Source: an uncultured Flavobacterium sp.
GTDB taxonomy: Bacteria > Bacteroidota > Bacteroidia > Flavobacteriales > Flavobacteriaceae
Assembly: GCF_943913405.1 (NCBI RefSeq)
Contig: NZ_CALTYA010000016.1
Span: 8,958-72,957, forward strand
Direction: 5' to 3'
Length of the DNA: 64,000 bases
A program made the position numbers and the translations under genes. The notes beneath the pieces are model-generated. The model did no database searches. It saw nothing but the letters and a program-made list of their open reading frames with translations, and had not been told where the DNA came from. This document shows positions 8,687-17,283 of this stretch, in pieces. Position 1 is the first letter of the stretch, and each line of letters starts with the position of its first letter.

Positions 8687-9644
8687 ATTTATTTCCTAAT
8701 TCATTAATTTGATTTTCAGTATCATATTCTGGGATATTTCCGGTCAGTTTTTCTTTCCAGTTTTTCCATTTGTACTTCTTACTAAAGATAAACAAAAGAA
8801 TTGGAAAAACGACAAGCACCGGAAGCAAAACGTCAAAGCCAGCGGATGGTTCAGAATTATCTTTTAAAATAGAATGCGTTTGAAAAACCGTCCAGTCAGA
8901 AGTGATTAATAAGGCAGCGATTAAATTGTTAGCAGCGTGAAATCCTAGTGCAAGCTCCATTCCTTCGTCCATTAAAGTCAGGATTCCGAGAAAGAAGCCG
9001 GTTCCAATATAATAAACCAAAATAATATAGCCGATTTTTGAAACTTCTGGATTTGCAATATGCAAAAGTCCAAATATTAAGGAAGTCAAAACCAATGGAA
9101 ACCACTTGTTTTTAGATAAAAGCGCAAATCCTTGCATTAGATAGCCTCTAAAAATATATTCTTCAGTACTAGTCTGAATTGGAATTAGAGCAATCGCAAT
9201 AACTGCTAAAATAGCAAACGGGACAGGCTTAAACTGTACTTCAAAATTTTCTGGAGAAGCAAAATAGCTTGCCACGATTGTCGCTGTTGAAATTATTGCC
9301 CAAATTCCGAAGGAGAAAAAAATGCGTTTCCAGTCTACTTTTTTTCTTGAAGTTGTTACTTCTATGAATTTTTGTCCGTGTAAATATTTGACTATGAAAT
9401 AAAAAGCCAGCATCGCGATTACAAACGAAAAAAGCATTAAAAATAAGGTAAGATTTGATTCTAAAGCGTTCATGATTGAACTGTTGTCTAATTCAATCTG
9501 CTTTCCGTCTTTCATCATTTTTATGACAACAGCCATTATCCAAGGAAATTGGCCTATTACAGAAGCGGTGATTACCAAAATTGAGCCTACGATATATTTC
9601 CAAAAATGATTGCCTTTTATTTTAAAACCTTGTGCTAGAAACAT
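8679..9644 (-). CDS. CPBP family intramembrane glutamic endopeptidase
   Basis: A 321-residue polytopic membrane protein with eight or so hydrophobic segments. It has the CPBP/Abi signature: EEYIFRGYL (Glu-Glu-x3-Arg), FGLLHIAN (Phe-x3-His) and GFHAANN (His-x3-Asn). This is the active-site set of the Rce1-like glutamic proteases, so it is likely catalytic. In Bacteroidetes and Firmicutes such proteins process prenylated or signal-like peptides, but the target here is unknown. Its 3' end overlaps the MenE-like gene by eight bases. The hydrophilic C-terminal tail (about residues 295-321) is charged and cytoplasmic. Confidence 0.9.
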   Translation of the reverse strand: MFLAQGFKIKGNHFWKYIVGSILVITASVIGQFPWIMAVVIKMMKDGKQIELDNSSIMNALESNLTLFLMLFSFVIAMLAFYFIVKYLHGQKFIEVTTSRKKVDWKRIFFSFGIWAIISTATIVASYFASPENFEVQFKPVPFAILAVIAIALIPIQTSTEEYIFRGYLMQGFALLSKNKWFPLVLTSLIFGLLHIANPEVSKIGYIILVYYIGTGFFLGILTLMDEGMELALGFHAANNLIAALLITSDWTVFQTHSILKDNSEPSAGFDVLLPVLVVFPILLFIFSKKYKWKNWKEKLTGNIPEYDTENQINELGNKYE

Positions 9645-9756
9645 TTATTTTATTTTGAAATTGCTATTAATTTGACCTCTAATTTATTGATTTATTACAA
9701 TATATTTTACTTATTTAAATTGCATTTCATTTCTTTGTAGGCTATTTAAAATAATT

Positions 9757-10098
9757 ATGATTAAGATATACCACAATCCGCGTTGCGGAAAATCTCGAGA
9801 AGGCTTAAATATTGTTGAAAATTCAGGACAGGAATTTGAAATTGTAAGATATCTGGAGAATGTTCCTTCAAAAGAAGAATTGAAATCAATACTTAAAATG
9901 CTTGAGATCAAGCCAATTGATTTGGTTAGGCAAAAAGAAAAGATTTGGATTGAAAATTTTAAAAATAAAAATTTGTCAGATGAAGCCATAATTGACGCGA
10001 TGATTGAAAATCCGATTTTAATTGAAAGACCAATTGTAATCAACGGAAATAAAGCGGCAATTGGCAGGCCTCCACAAAATATTGAGAAAATCCTTTAA
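9757..10098 (+). CDS. arsC: Arsenate reductase (glutaredoxin-type), ArsC family
   Basis: A 113-residue thioredoxin-fold protein of the ArsC/Spx family. It starts MIKIYHNPRCGKSREGL, placing the catalytic Cys10 in the NPRCGKS context of glutaredoxin-dependent arsenate reductases. The conserved late motif LIERPIVINGNKAAIGRPP is present. It has only one active-site Cys (no CxxC), so it would need glutathione or another thiol partner. No arsenite efflux genes are adjacent, and the physiological role may be general redox. It is flanked by intergenic gaps of about 110 bases on both sides, so it is probably monocistronic. Confidence 0.85.
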   Translation: MIKIYHNPRCGKSREGLNIVENSGQEFEIVRYLENVPSKEELKSILKMLEIKPIDLVRQKEKIWIENFKNKNLSDEAIIDAMIENPILIERPIVINGNKAAIGRPPQNIEKIL

Positions 10099-10153
10099 GA
10101 TTGTTAAAACTTTATTTAACAAACCTTTGTGAAATCTCGCTTAAACCAAGGCC

Positions 10154-10161
10154 TACTTTTG
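10154..10161 (+). promoter_or_regulatory. Putative -7 promoter element of the TonB-type barrel gene
   Basis: TACTTTTG matches TAnnTTTG and lies 38 bases before the start codon. The nearest upstream TTTG (10126-10129) is 24 bases away instead of 19, so the -33 element is poor. Confidence 0.45.
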
Positions 10162-10198
10162 CGGTCTAAATTTCAATAAACCCAAACTTTACAATTGA

Positions 10199-12685
10199 AT
10201 GAAAAATTTAAAAGCAGCAATATTCCTCCTATTGCTTACCATTTCCTTTTCTAGTTATTCCCAAGAACGACCGCAGGCAAAAAAGGTAAAAATTACTGGA
10301 AAAATTATCGAAAAGTCAACCAATTTGCCACTCGGATATGCTACGGTAACCTTGACAAACAGCAAGCGACCAGACGTTGTAACTGGTGGAATGACTGACG
10401 AACAGGGAAATTTTAGCGTTGAAGCCAATGCGGGAACTTATGATGTAAAATTTGAATTTATTTCTTTCAAAATAATTGATTTAAAGCAACAAGCTATTAC
10501 TGACGATAAAAATTTCGGCACAATTTCTCTAGAAGCGGAAGCTGAAATGCTCGATGCCGTAGAAATTCGTGCCGAACGTTCGACGGTTGAAATAAAATTA
10601 GACAAAAAAGTTTATAATGTTGGAAGCGACATGATTGTAAAAGGCGGAACGGTAAGCGATGTTTTAGACAATGTGCCTTCGGTTTCTGTGGATGTTGAAG
10701 GTAATGTGAGCCTTCGTGGCAACGAAAACGTAAGAATCTTAATTGACGGAAGACCTTCTGGAGGAATTAATATTAATGATGTTTTAAAACTTCTTCCGGC
10801 TGATTCTGTTGATAAAGTCGAAGTAATTACCAATCCTTCAGCAAGATATGATGCAGAAGGTGGCGGTGGAATTATTAATATCGTAATGAAAAAAGGTAAA
10901 AACCAAGGAATTACCGGAACCGTTACTTTATCAACTGGAGATCCTGCAAATCATGGAATTACGGGAACAGTTAACTACAAGACAGATAAATTCAATCTTT
11001 TTACTACGCAAGGTTACAGTTATAGAAAAGGTCCTGGGAATTCGATGACCGATACCGAATATTTAGATAAAGATACGCACGAAACTACGGGATTTCTTAA
11101 GGAAAGAAGAAATAATGAAAGGCTTAATAAAAGTTATAATGGTAGTTTTGGAATGGATTTATTCGTAAACAAATCAACAACTTGGACAAATACGGTTTCT
11201 TACAGAAGAAGCACGGGAGAAAATCCGGATAACGTAATGCTTTATAATTTTGACAGAGATTTTAATCCTACGTTTACAACAAATCGTTTGAACAATCAGG
11301 CTGACAAAGATATGAACGTGGAATTTTCTTCTAACTTGGTTAAAAAATTCAAAAAAGACGGACACCAATTGACAGTAGATTTTTCTGTTTCAAAAAGCAA
11401 TGATGATGAAAATTCATTGATTGAAGTGTCTTCTAATGATATACTTACAAATCAAAAAAATCAAACTACGGCAAATTTACAAGATCAAAATAGAACCATG
11501 CTTCAAGCAGATTATGTTTTGCCACTTGGAGAAAAAAGTCAATTTGAAGCAGGCTACCGCGGCAATTTTACTGATTTGACAACAGATTATGCAGTTGAAG
11601 ATTTCAAAGATGGGATTTGGGTAAACAATGAAGATTATACAAATATTTTGCAGTATAAAGAAAATGTAAATGCCTTGTATACGCAGTTTGGTTCAAAAAT
11701 TACTAGCAAGATTTCTTATTTATTAGGACTTCGCTGGGAAGATTCGAACATTGAAGTAAACCAATTTACGACGAATGATTTTAGAAATAAAAAATACAAT
11801 AACTTTTTCCCAAGTGCCTTTTTAGCATATGAATTTGGTGAAGGAACAAGCGCTTCGATAAGCTACAGCAGAAGGATTTCAAGACCTCGCTCCCGTTCTA
11901 TCAATCCGTTTTCAAACTTATCGAGCAATATCAATCAATTTAGAGGAAATCCTGATTTAGATCCTTCCATGAGCGATGCTTTTGACTTAGGCTTCCTTAA
12001 AAAATGGGACAAGCTGACTTTTAATACTTCGATGTATTTCAACAGAACGCAAGATGCGGTTCAATTTGTGAAAAATGTAGAAACAAATGCAGATACGAAT
12101 ACGGACATTTTAATTACGTCTCCAAGAAATATTGGTGTTGAAGATCGTTTTGGATTTGAATTTACGCTTTCTTACAATCCATACAAATGGTGGAAAATGA
12201 ACAGCAATTTCAACTTATTCAGAAACCAGACTAAAGGAAATTACACTTTTACTAATTTAAATAATGAAGTTGAAGTGATAGATTTTAGCAATACGGCTTA
12301 TTCTTGGTTTGCAAGAATCAATTCTAGAATCAACCTTCCGTTGGGAATCGATTGGCAAACAAACGGAACTTATAATGCACCTCAAACTAATGCTCAAGGA
12401 AAATCAAAAGGCATTGCAAGCATGAATTTGGCTTTCAGCAAAGATGTTTTGAAAGATAAAGCAACGATTGCCTTAAACGTAAATGACGTCTTTAATTCAA
12501 GAAAAAGAATTATCGAAAGTAATTTGCCTGTACAAAATTCTTATTCAGAAATGCAGTGGAGAGAAAGACAAATTTCATTGACTTTCACTTACCGTTTCAA
12601 TAAAAAGAAAACAGAAAGAGAAAAAACAGCTAAAAAGCCAGGTTCAGATTCTGAAAATGGTGGCGGTGAAGAATATGGAGGATAA
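10199..12685 (+). CDS. Outer membrane beta-barrel protein with carboxypeptidase-regulatory-like domain (TonB-dependent receptor family)
   Basis: An 828-residue outer-membrane protein. The order is: a signal peptide (about residues 1-21), a CarboxypepD_reg-like domain (about 28-115), a plug-like region with SDVLDNVPSVSVDVEGNVSL and the GGGIINIVMKK motif, then a long barrel typical of the OMP_b-brl_3 group. The C-terminal tail (after about 800) is unusually charged and Gly/Glu-rich rather than ending in an aromatic residue. No SusD partner follows, so it is not a classical glycan-uptake SusCD pair. The ligand is unknown. The gene stands alone with its own terminator. Confidence 0.9.
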   Translation: MKNLKAAIFLLLLTISFSSYSQERPQAKKVKITGKIIEKSTNLPLGYATVTLTNSKRPDVVTGGMTDEQGNFSVEANAGTYDVKFEFISFKIIDLKQQAITDDKNFGTISLEAEAEMLDAVEIRAERSTVEIKLDKKVYNVGSDMIVKGGTVSDVLDNVPSVSVDVEGNVSLRGNENVRILIDGRPSGGININDVLKLLPADSVDKVEVITNPSARYDAEGGGGIINIVMKKGKNQGITGTVTLSTGDPANHGITGTVNYKTDKFNLFTTQGYSYRKGPGNSMTDTEYLDKDTHETTGFLKERRNNERLNKSYNGSFGMDLFVNKSTTWTNTVSYRRSTGENPDNVMLYNFDRDFNPTFTTNRLNNQADKDMNVEFSSNLVKKFKKDGHQLTVDFSVSKSNDDENSLIEVSSNDILTNQKNQTTANLQDQNRTMLQADYVLPLGEKSQFEAGYRGNFTDLTTDYAVEDFKDGIWVNNEDYTNILQYKENVNALYTQFGSKITSKISYLLGLRWEDSNIEVNQFTTNDFRNKKYNNFFPSAFLAYEFGEGTSASISYSRRISRPRSRSINPFSNLSSNINQFRGNPDLDPSMSDAFDLGFLKKWDKLTFNTSMYFNRTQDAVQFVKNVETNADTNTDILITSPRNIGVEDRFGFEFTLSYNPYKWWKMNSNFNLFRNQTKGNYTFTNLNNEVEVIDFSNTAYSWFARINSRINLPLGIDWQTNGTYNAPQTNAQGKSKGIASMNLAFSKDVLKDKATIALNVNDVFNSRKRIIESNLPVQNSYSEMQWRERQISLTFTYRFNKKKTEREKTAKKPGSDSENGGGEEYGG

Positions 12686-12693
12686 ATTATTCT

Positions 12694-12727
12694 CAAAAAA
12701 AGGAGCCATAATTGGCTCCTTTTTTTA
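12694..12727 (+). terminator. Terminator of the beta-barrel gene
   Basis: Stem AGGAGCC/GGCTCCT around ataatt, followed by a run of seven T. It lies nine bases beyond the stop codon. Confidence 0.9.
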
Positions 12728-12756
12728 TTTAAAACAATAATGGAATTAGTTTATAA

Positions 12757-12786
12757 AAGAAAAGGGAACCAATTGGTTCCCTTTTC
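12757..12786 (-). terminator. Terminator of the small membrane peptide gene
   Basis: Perfect palindrome GGGAACCAATTGGTTCCC (12764-12781) with A and T runs at the sides. It lies 22 bases beyond the stop of the minus-strand peptide gene. Confidence 0.8.
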
Positions 12787-12808
12787 AATAAGAGTTCAGA
12801 TAACTGAA

Positions 12809-12970
12809 TTACTCTTGTTTCTTTTTAGCTCTTCTTTCTTTGACCAATTCGATGATTGCTCCTCCGATCCAATACTGAACGAAGCCTACTAAAAAAATCA
12901 TAAGCCAGAAACCTATAGTTAAGATAGTTAAGAAAGCCAAGAAACCTAAATACTGTGAAAATTCAAACAT
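12809..12970 (-). CDS. Small membrane protein (53 residues), function unknown
   Basis: A minus-strand frame from the ATG at 12970 to the TAA at 12809 encodes 53 residues starting MFEFSQYLGF. Residues 7-35 are strongly hydrophobic, with one or two helices, followed by an amphipathic stretch and a basic tail ERRAKKKQE. The positive-inside tail suggests a single-pass or hairpin inner-membrane peptide. It sits alone between the barrel gene terminator and fumC and has a good hairpin terminator of its own, which supports real expression. I do not recognise a named family. Confidence 0.7.
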   Translation of the reverse strand: MFEFSQYLGFLAFLTILTIGFWLMIFLVGFVQYWIGGAIIELVKERRAKKKQE

Positions 12971-13082
12971 ATTTTCCGGAATTTTTTTGAATATGTGTCA
13001 AAGATAAGCGTAATAATGCTTTTGACCAATAAAATCAGGGAAAATAATTTTTAAATCATTTTTTAAACCTAGTTATAATCCT

Positions 13083-13090
13083 TATTTTTG
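13083..13090 (+). promoter_or_regulatory. Putative -7 promoter element of fumC
   Basis: TATTTTTG matches TAnnTTTG, with only a T run (13060-13064) in the -33 position. The leader to the start codon would be about 48 bases and is rich in A and C. Confidence 0.45.
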
Positions 13091-13144
13091 GGCTGATTTT
13101 AAAAAATCATCTTTTATAAATAACAAACAACAAACATACACACA

Positions 13145-14542
13145 ATGGAATACAGAATTGAAAAAGACACGATGGGTGAAGTAAAAGTTCCTGCAGATAA
13201 ATATTGGGGAGCTCAAACAGAACGTTCAAGAAACAACTTCAAAATTGGTCCGTCGGCGTCAATGCCAAAAGAAATTATTGAAGGTTTTGCCTATTTAAAA
13301 AAAGCGGCCGCTTATGCCAACCACGATTTGGGCGTTTTGCCGGTTGAAAAAAGAGATGCAATTGCAGCAGTTTGTGATGAAATCTTAGCAGGAAAATTAG
13401 ATGCAGAATTTCCATTAGTAATCTGGCAGACAGGTTCTGGAACGCAGAGCAACATGAACGTAAACGAAGTTGTGGCAAACAGAGCGCAAGTTTTAGCCGG
13501 ACATAAAATTGGCGAAGGCGAACAATTTATCAAAGCGAATGACGACGTAAACAAATCGCAATCTTCAAACGATACGTATCCAACAGGGATGCACATTGCG
13601 GCTTACAAAGCTGTTGTGGAAGTAACAATTCCAGGTGTAGAAAAATTAAGAGATACGCTTAACGCAAAAGCAGAAGCTTTCAAAAACGTAGTGAAAATTG
13701 GAAGAACGCATTTAATGGATGCGACTCCGTTGACTTTAGGCCAAGAAATTTCTGGTTACGTAGCGCAATTAAATTATGGCTTAAAAGCATTGAAAAATAC
13801 TTTGGCTCACCTTTCAGAAGTAGCTTTAGGCGGCACTGCTGTTGGAACTGGATTGAATACCCCTGAAGGTTATGACGTAAAAGTAGCAGAATATATTGCA
13901 GAATTCACAGGGCATCCATTTGTAACGGCTCCAAATAAATTTGAAGCTTTAGCAGCGCACGATGCAATTGTTGAAACACACGGAGCATTGAAGCAATTGG
14001 CTGTTTCTTTGAATAAAATTGCAAATGATGTGAGAATGATGGCTTCTGGACCGCGTTCAGGAATTGGTGAAATCATCATTCCAGAAAACGAGCCAGGTTC
14101 TTCAATCATGCCGGGAAAAGTAAATCCTACGCAATGCGAAGCTTTGACAATGGTTTGCGCTCAAGTCATGGGTAACGATGTGACTATAACAATTGGTGGC
14201 ACTCAAGGCCATTATGAATTGAATGTTTTCAAACCTTTAATGGCATCAAATTTCTTGCAATCGGCTCGTTTATTAGGAGATGCTTGCGTTTCTTTCGACG
14301 AACATTGCGCGCAAGGAATCGAACCAAACTACACTAGAATTAAAGAATTGGTTGACAATTCATTAATGTTAGTTACCGCTTTAAATACAAAAATTGGATA
14401 TTACAAAGCAGCAGAAATCGCTCAAACAGCACACAAAAACGGAACCACTTTGAAAGAAGAATCCGTTCGTTTAGGCTATGTCACTGCTGAAGATTTTGAT
14501 GCTTGGGTAAAACCAGAAGATATGGTTGGAAGCTTGAAATAG
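13145..14542 (+). CDS. fumC: Class II fumarate hydratase
   Basis: A 465-residue homotetrameric TCA-cycle enzyme interconverting fumarate and malate. The fumarase/aspartase signature GSSIMPGKVNPTQ is intact and contains the mobile-loop catalytic Ser. The GRTHLMDATPLTLGQ segment holds the active-site His, and TGSGTQSNMN and SSNDTYPT form the rest of the fumarate site. The length is normal and no Fe-S cluster is needed. The gene is monocistronic with its own terminator. Confidence 0.97.
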   Translation: MEYRIEKDTMGEVKVPADKYWGAQTERSRNNFKIGPSASMPKEIIEGFAYLKKAAAYANHDLGVLPVEKRDAIAAVCDEILAGKLDAEFPLVIWQTGSGTQSNMNVNEVVANRAQVLAGHKIGEGEQFIKANDDVNKSQSSNDTYPTGMHIAAYKAVVEVTIPGVEKLRDTLNAKAEAFKNVVKIGRTHLMDATPLTLGQEISGYVAQLNYGLKALKNTLAHLSEVALGGTAVGTGLNTPEGYDVKVAEYIAEFTGHPFVTAPNKFEALAAHDAIVETHGALKQLAVSLNKIANDVRMMASGPRSGIGEIIIPENEPGSSIMPGKVNPTQCEALTMVCAQVMGNDVTITIGGTQGHYELNVFKPLMASNFLQSARLLGDACVSFDEHCAQGIEPNYTRIKELVDNSLMLVTALNTKIGYYKAAEIAQTAHKNGTTLKEESVRLGYVTAEDFDAWVKPEDMVGSLK

Positions 14543-14562
14543 TAATACATTTCAATTTATAT

Positions 14563-14594
14563 AAAAAGCCTGAAGTTAATCTTCAGGCTTTTTA
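14563..14594 (+). terminator. Terminator of fumC
   Basis: Stem GCCTGAAG/CTTCAGGC around a short loop, with a following T run. It starts 21 bases beyond the stop codon. Confidence 0.9.
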
Positions 14595-14793
14595 TATTTA
14601 TAAATATCTAAAAGGCAATCACTTAAAATAAAAATTAACTTATAAAAATAATATTGTAATACTTTTATTACTATATTAGTGCTATTGGATTTATGTAATT
14701 CAAATTCCTGAAGCTAGATACTTTACACAGCAAAATAGAAGCGACAACATAAAGAAAGTAAAGCTTTTGAAATAAGATTTAGTGTAAATTCAT
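14595..14793. other. AT-rich intergenic stretch between fumC and the Cys-rich peptide gene
   Basis: Together with the terminator and leader this makes a 326-base gap. I see no open frame of meaningful length, no RNA gene and no exact TAnnTTTG promoter box. Near matches are TACTTTTA (around 14659) and TACTTTAC (around 14719). The promoter of the downstream gene must lie here, but cannot be placed. Confidence 0.5.
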
Positions 14794-14859
14794 AGGCTGG
14801 AACTTAACCTAAATTATATTCCTCACAGCCTGCCCCAAGCACAAAAGTGCAGAGGAATA
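14794..14859 (+). promoter_or_regulatory. Putative structured mRNA leader (H-type pseudoknot) before the Cys-rich peptide gene
   Basis: Two perfect complementarities cross each other: AGGCTG (14794-14799) with CAGCCT (14826-14831), and TATTCCTC (14817-14824) with GAGGAATA (14852-14859). A small hairpin GCAC-aaaa-GTGC (14839-14850) lies in the last loop. The crossing order would give an H-type pseudoknot. The purine-rich AGAGGA stretch, ten or so bases before the ATG at 14869, would be tied up in the second stem. The pairing is seen directly; a regulatory role is inference. Confidence 0.4.
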
Positions 14860-14868
14860 ACTAAAATT

Positions 14869-15150
14869 ATGAAAAAAGTAATCGCAATTATGCTGTTAGT
14901 AATGGGAATTTCCTTCCTTACTTATTCTTTTATTTCGAAAGATAAAAAGCAAGCCGTAGAAGTTGGAATTTGCAATTGCCCTCCGGGTTATCAAACGAAA
15001 ACAATTGTTGGTACCTGGCAAACAGTTGAAACTTATCCAAATGGCTTGGTAAAACAAAAAGCTACTTTCAGATGTTCTAATGGACCTGATTTTGACGTTT
15101 TAATTGTATGCTATAGAACTGGACCATACGCGCCAGTACCTTGTTGCTAA
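14869..15150 (+). CDS. Cys-rich exported small protein, unknown function
   Basis: A 93-residue protein of no family I recognise. Residues 3-22 form a signal peptide or membrane anchor. The mature part has six cysteines, in a Cys35-x-Cys37 pair, Cys69, Cys81 and a terminal Cys92-Cys93 pair, enough for three disulfides or metal binding. Pro and Gly are frequent (CNCPPGYQT, RTGPYAPVPCC), suggesting a compact secreted fold. The gene is monocistronic, preceded by a long structured leader and followed by a strong terminator. Confidence 0.7.
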   Translation: MKKVIAIMLLVMGISFLTYSFISKDKKQAVEVGICNCPPGYQTKTIVGTWQTVETYPNGLVKQKATFRCSNGPDFDVLIVCYRTGPYAPVPCC

Positions 15151-15159
15151 AAATTAGTC

Positions 15160-15190
15160 AAAAGCCAGTTGAATTTCAACTGGCTTTTTT
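15160..15190. terminator. Bidirectional terminator
   Basis: Stem AAGCCAGTTGAA/TTCAACTGGCTT around one base, with A and T runs on either side. It sits between the converging Cys-rich peptide gene and the DUF1003 gene. Confidence 0.9.
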
Positions 15191-15199
15191 ATAAAACTA

Positions 15200-15907
15200 T
15201 TAATTATCAGATTTTTTAGTATCTATTTTTTCCAGAATATCTTCCATCATATCCATCTGTACTTTTTGAATTTCAATCATAGATTGCTCTTGATGCATAA
15301 TCAAATGATCAATTTTTTCATGCAGCATTCTGATTTCCAGTTCTGATTTTAAGTTGATCATGTAATCTTTTTTCGCTCTGTCGCGGTCTTTTTCTTCCGT
15401 TCTATTTTGGCTCATCATAATTACCGGAGCCTGCAAAGCCGCAACGCAAGAAAGAATTAAATTTAATAATATAAACGGATAAGGATCAAAGCCTTTGTTC
15501 ATAAAAATAAATACGTTGGCACAAATCCATAAGCACAGAAATCCCAAAAAGGAAATTATAAAAGTCCAGCTTCCTCCAAAAGAAGCTACTTTATCGGCTA
15601 TTTTTTGCCCAAAAGTAAATTGCTGAATTTCATCGTCCAGCTTATCGGCAAGAATTGTATCATTTTTCAAGGAATCTAAAACGGCCGTTTCCATTTCAGA
15701 CAATTCTCCGGTTTCGTCCAGCAGCATTTGTGTCACATATTTCTCTCTAAATGAACGCAATTCGCTTGTAGACATGCATTTTTCTCCCTCAAATTCAGGA
15801 TGTTTCTGCTTTATAAAATCCAAAATTGACTTTCTGATCAATTTCGCCGAAATTCGTTCTTGTTCTGGATATTCTTTCCCAGAAATATCACTTTTAAAAT
15901 TTTCCAT
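15200..15907 (-). CDS. DUF1003 family membrane protein
   Basis: A 235-residue protein of the DUF1003 family. A soluble N-terminal half contains a YVTQML segment. Two membrane helices follow (about 120-140, FIISFLGFLCLWICANVF; about 150-172, containing NLILSCVAALQAPVIMMSQ) and then a charged C-terminal helix. The conserved QAPxIMMSQNR segment after the second helix is the family mark. Function is not established. The ATG at 15907 (MENFKSDISG) was preferred over an upstream TTG. It lies 76 bases downstream of corA on the same strand, and the two may be co-transcribed. Confidence 0.88.
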   Translation of the reverse strand: MENFKSDISGKEYPEQERISAKLIRKSILDFIKQKHPEFEGEKCMSTSELRSFREKYVTQMLLDETGELSEMETAVLDSLKNDTILADKLDDEIQQFTFGQKIADKVASFGGSWTFIISFLGFLCLWICANVFIFMNKGFDPYPFILLNLILSCVAALQAPVIMMSQNRTEEKDRDRAKKDYMINLKSELEIRMLHEKIDHLIMHQEQSMIEIQKVQMDMMEDILEKIDTKKSDN

Positions 15908-15983
15908 ATAATTAAGTCTTATTATCAAAAGTTAAACACCAAGTCTAAGAAGTCTGATCTTCTAAAAATCTAAGGAATCTATC

Positions 15984-17066
15984 TTAAAACCAGCGCTTCT
16001 TTTTAAAATAAATTACCATCCCGATTGTCACAAAAACCATAGAAGCCAGCACGATAAAATAGCCATTTTTGGTATGAAGTTCGGGCATATTGTCAAAATT
16101 CATCCCATAAACGCCGACGATAAATGTCAGCGGCATAAAAATTACAGAAAAAATGGTCAGCGTTTTCATAATCTGGTTCATGCGCTGGCTTTGCGAAGAA
16201 AAAAAGATATTCGAAGCACTTTCCAAAACGTTGATATCATATTCAATCTGTTCCAGCAATTCCAAACTTTTCTGGTGCAGGCGTGCAAAAAAACTATAAT
16301 TAGACTTCTCAATTACGTCAAAATTCCCGTCATCATTGCTTACTTTCAAATTGAACAAGGCATCGCGCAAAGGAACAATAGACCGCTTCAAAAAACTCAA
16401 ATTATCCCGAATCTTTTCAATTTCTTCCAAAACATCAGATTTATAGCTCGTTTTGGCGATAATTAACAGCTTTTCAATCTCTTCTTCATAATTTTCAAGT
16501 GTAATAAAAAAGTTTTCCATCACGGCATCCAGCAATAAATAAAGCAGGTAATCATTCTTTTTCTTTCTGACAATTCCAGCTCTAGTACGGATTCGCTCTC
16601 GAATGTGCGTAAAAAAGTCGCTTTTCTTTTCCTGAAAAGAAACAATTAGGTTGTCTTTCAGCAAAAAGCTGATCTGCTCGACTTGAATATTATCCAGATC
16701 GTCTTTTTGAAGAATTGATTTGATGCTGAAAAACAAAACATCGTCCATCTCTTCCATCCTAGTTCGACGAGTTGTATTTAAAATATCACCAATTATAAAA
16801 GTCTCAATTCCAACAATTTCTCCAACTTCTTGAATAAAATTAACATCATGTAATCCGTGGATATTTAACCACTTAACATCATTTTCTTGAAGCTTGTCTT
16901 CAAGTTCTTTTTTTACTCTTTGCAATGAAACATTTTCATATTCTTCAAAGCCTTCTTCGTTATAAACAAACAGTTGCATTTCCACAGGATCACTTTTGTG
17001 AACGCCAGTATATTCAAAAGTATTAGGCTGAACTTTTCGAACTTTCTTATATTTTACTCTTCTCAA
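15984..17066 (-). CDS. corA: CorA-type magnesium/cobalt transporter
   Basis: A 360-residue CorA-superfamily channel. There is a long soluble N-terminal funnel domain with alpha/beta and then helical parts. Two C-terminal membrane helices follow, and the selectivity motif Gly-Met-Asn in VYGMNFDNMPEL sits at the end of the first. The C-terminus is basic (FKKKRWF), as in the family. It forms pentamers that let Mg2+ (also Co2+ and Ni2+) into the cell. A possible -7 element, TATCTTTA, lies on the minus strand at 17084-17091. Upstream of that, on the same strand, is a Flavo-1-like RNA element. Confidence 0.95.
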   Translation of the reverse strand: MRRVKYKKVRKVQPNTFEYTGVHKSDPVEMQLFVYNEEGFEEYENVSLQRVKKELEDKLQENDVKWLNIHGLHDVNFIQEVGEIVGIETFIIGDILNTTRRTRMEEMDDVLFFSIKSILQKDDLDNIQVEQISFLLKDNLIVSFQEKKSDFFTHIRERIRTRAGIVRKKKNDYLLYLLLDAVMENFFITLENYEEEIEKLLIIAKTSYKSDVLEEIEKIRDNLSFLKRSIVPLRDALFNLKVSNDDGNFDVIEKSNYSFFARLHQKSLELLEQIEYDINVLESASNIFFSSQSQRMNQIMKTLTIFSVIFMPLTFIVGVYGMNFDNMPELHTKNGYFIVLASMVFVTIGMVIYFKKKRWF

Positions 17067-17157
17067 AACAGATTAATTTGTCATAAAGATAGGAGTTTTT
17101 AAAATTCCAATTTACATTTACAGAAATATTTGAAGCGAATGGCTGGTGAATTATCAG

Positions 17158-17242
17158 CCATCCATTTTCCCGCTGCAACAACTCGCTTTAAACCTGTTTG
17201 ATCACAGGTTTAAGAGCTCAAACAATTGCAGCATCGGGGCTA
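17158..17242 (-). ncRNA. Flavo-1-like structured RNA element, copy B
   Basis: On the minus strand this reads TAGCCCCGATG at the start and CAGCGGGAAAATGG near the end, the same ends as the element at 48420-48505. Helices: CCCG/CGGG at the base; TTGCAGC (plus coordinates 17226-17232) with GCTGCAA (17172-17178); and a 9-bp hairpin, TTAAACCTG (17188-17196) with CAGGTTTAA (17205-17213). The two inner helices differ in sequence from the other copy but still pair. A TTG-N19-nnnnTTTG promoter-like arrangement (17281 to 17252) lies just before it. The resemblance to Rfam Flavo-1 is from memory. Confidence 0.65.
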
Positions 17243-17283
17243 GAAAACAATCAAAAGGCTTACTTTTAAACGTCATACCAAAA

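Noticed and set aside
17146..17283. 46-codon N-terminal extension of hutI
   Set aside because: It crosses the structured RNA element on the other strand and has no resemblance to imidazolonepropionase.
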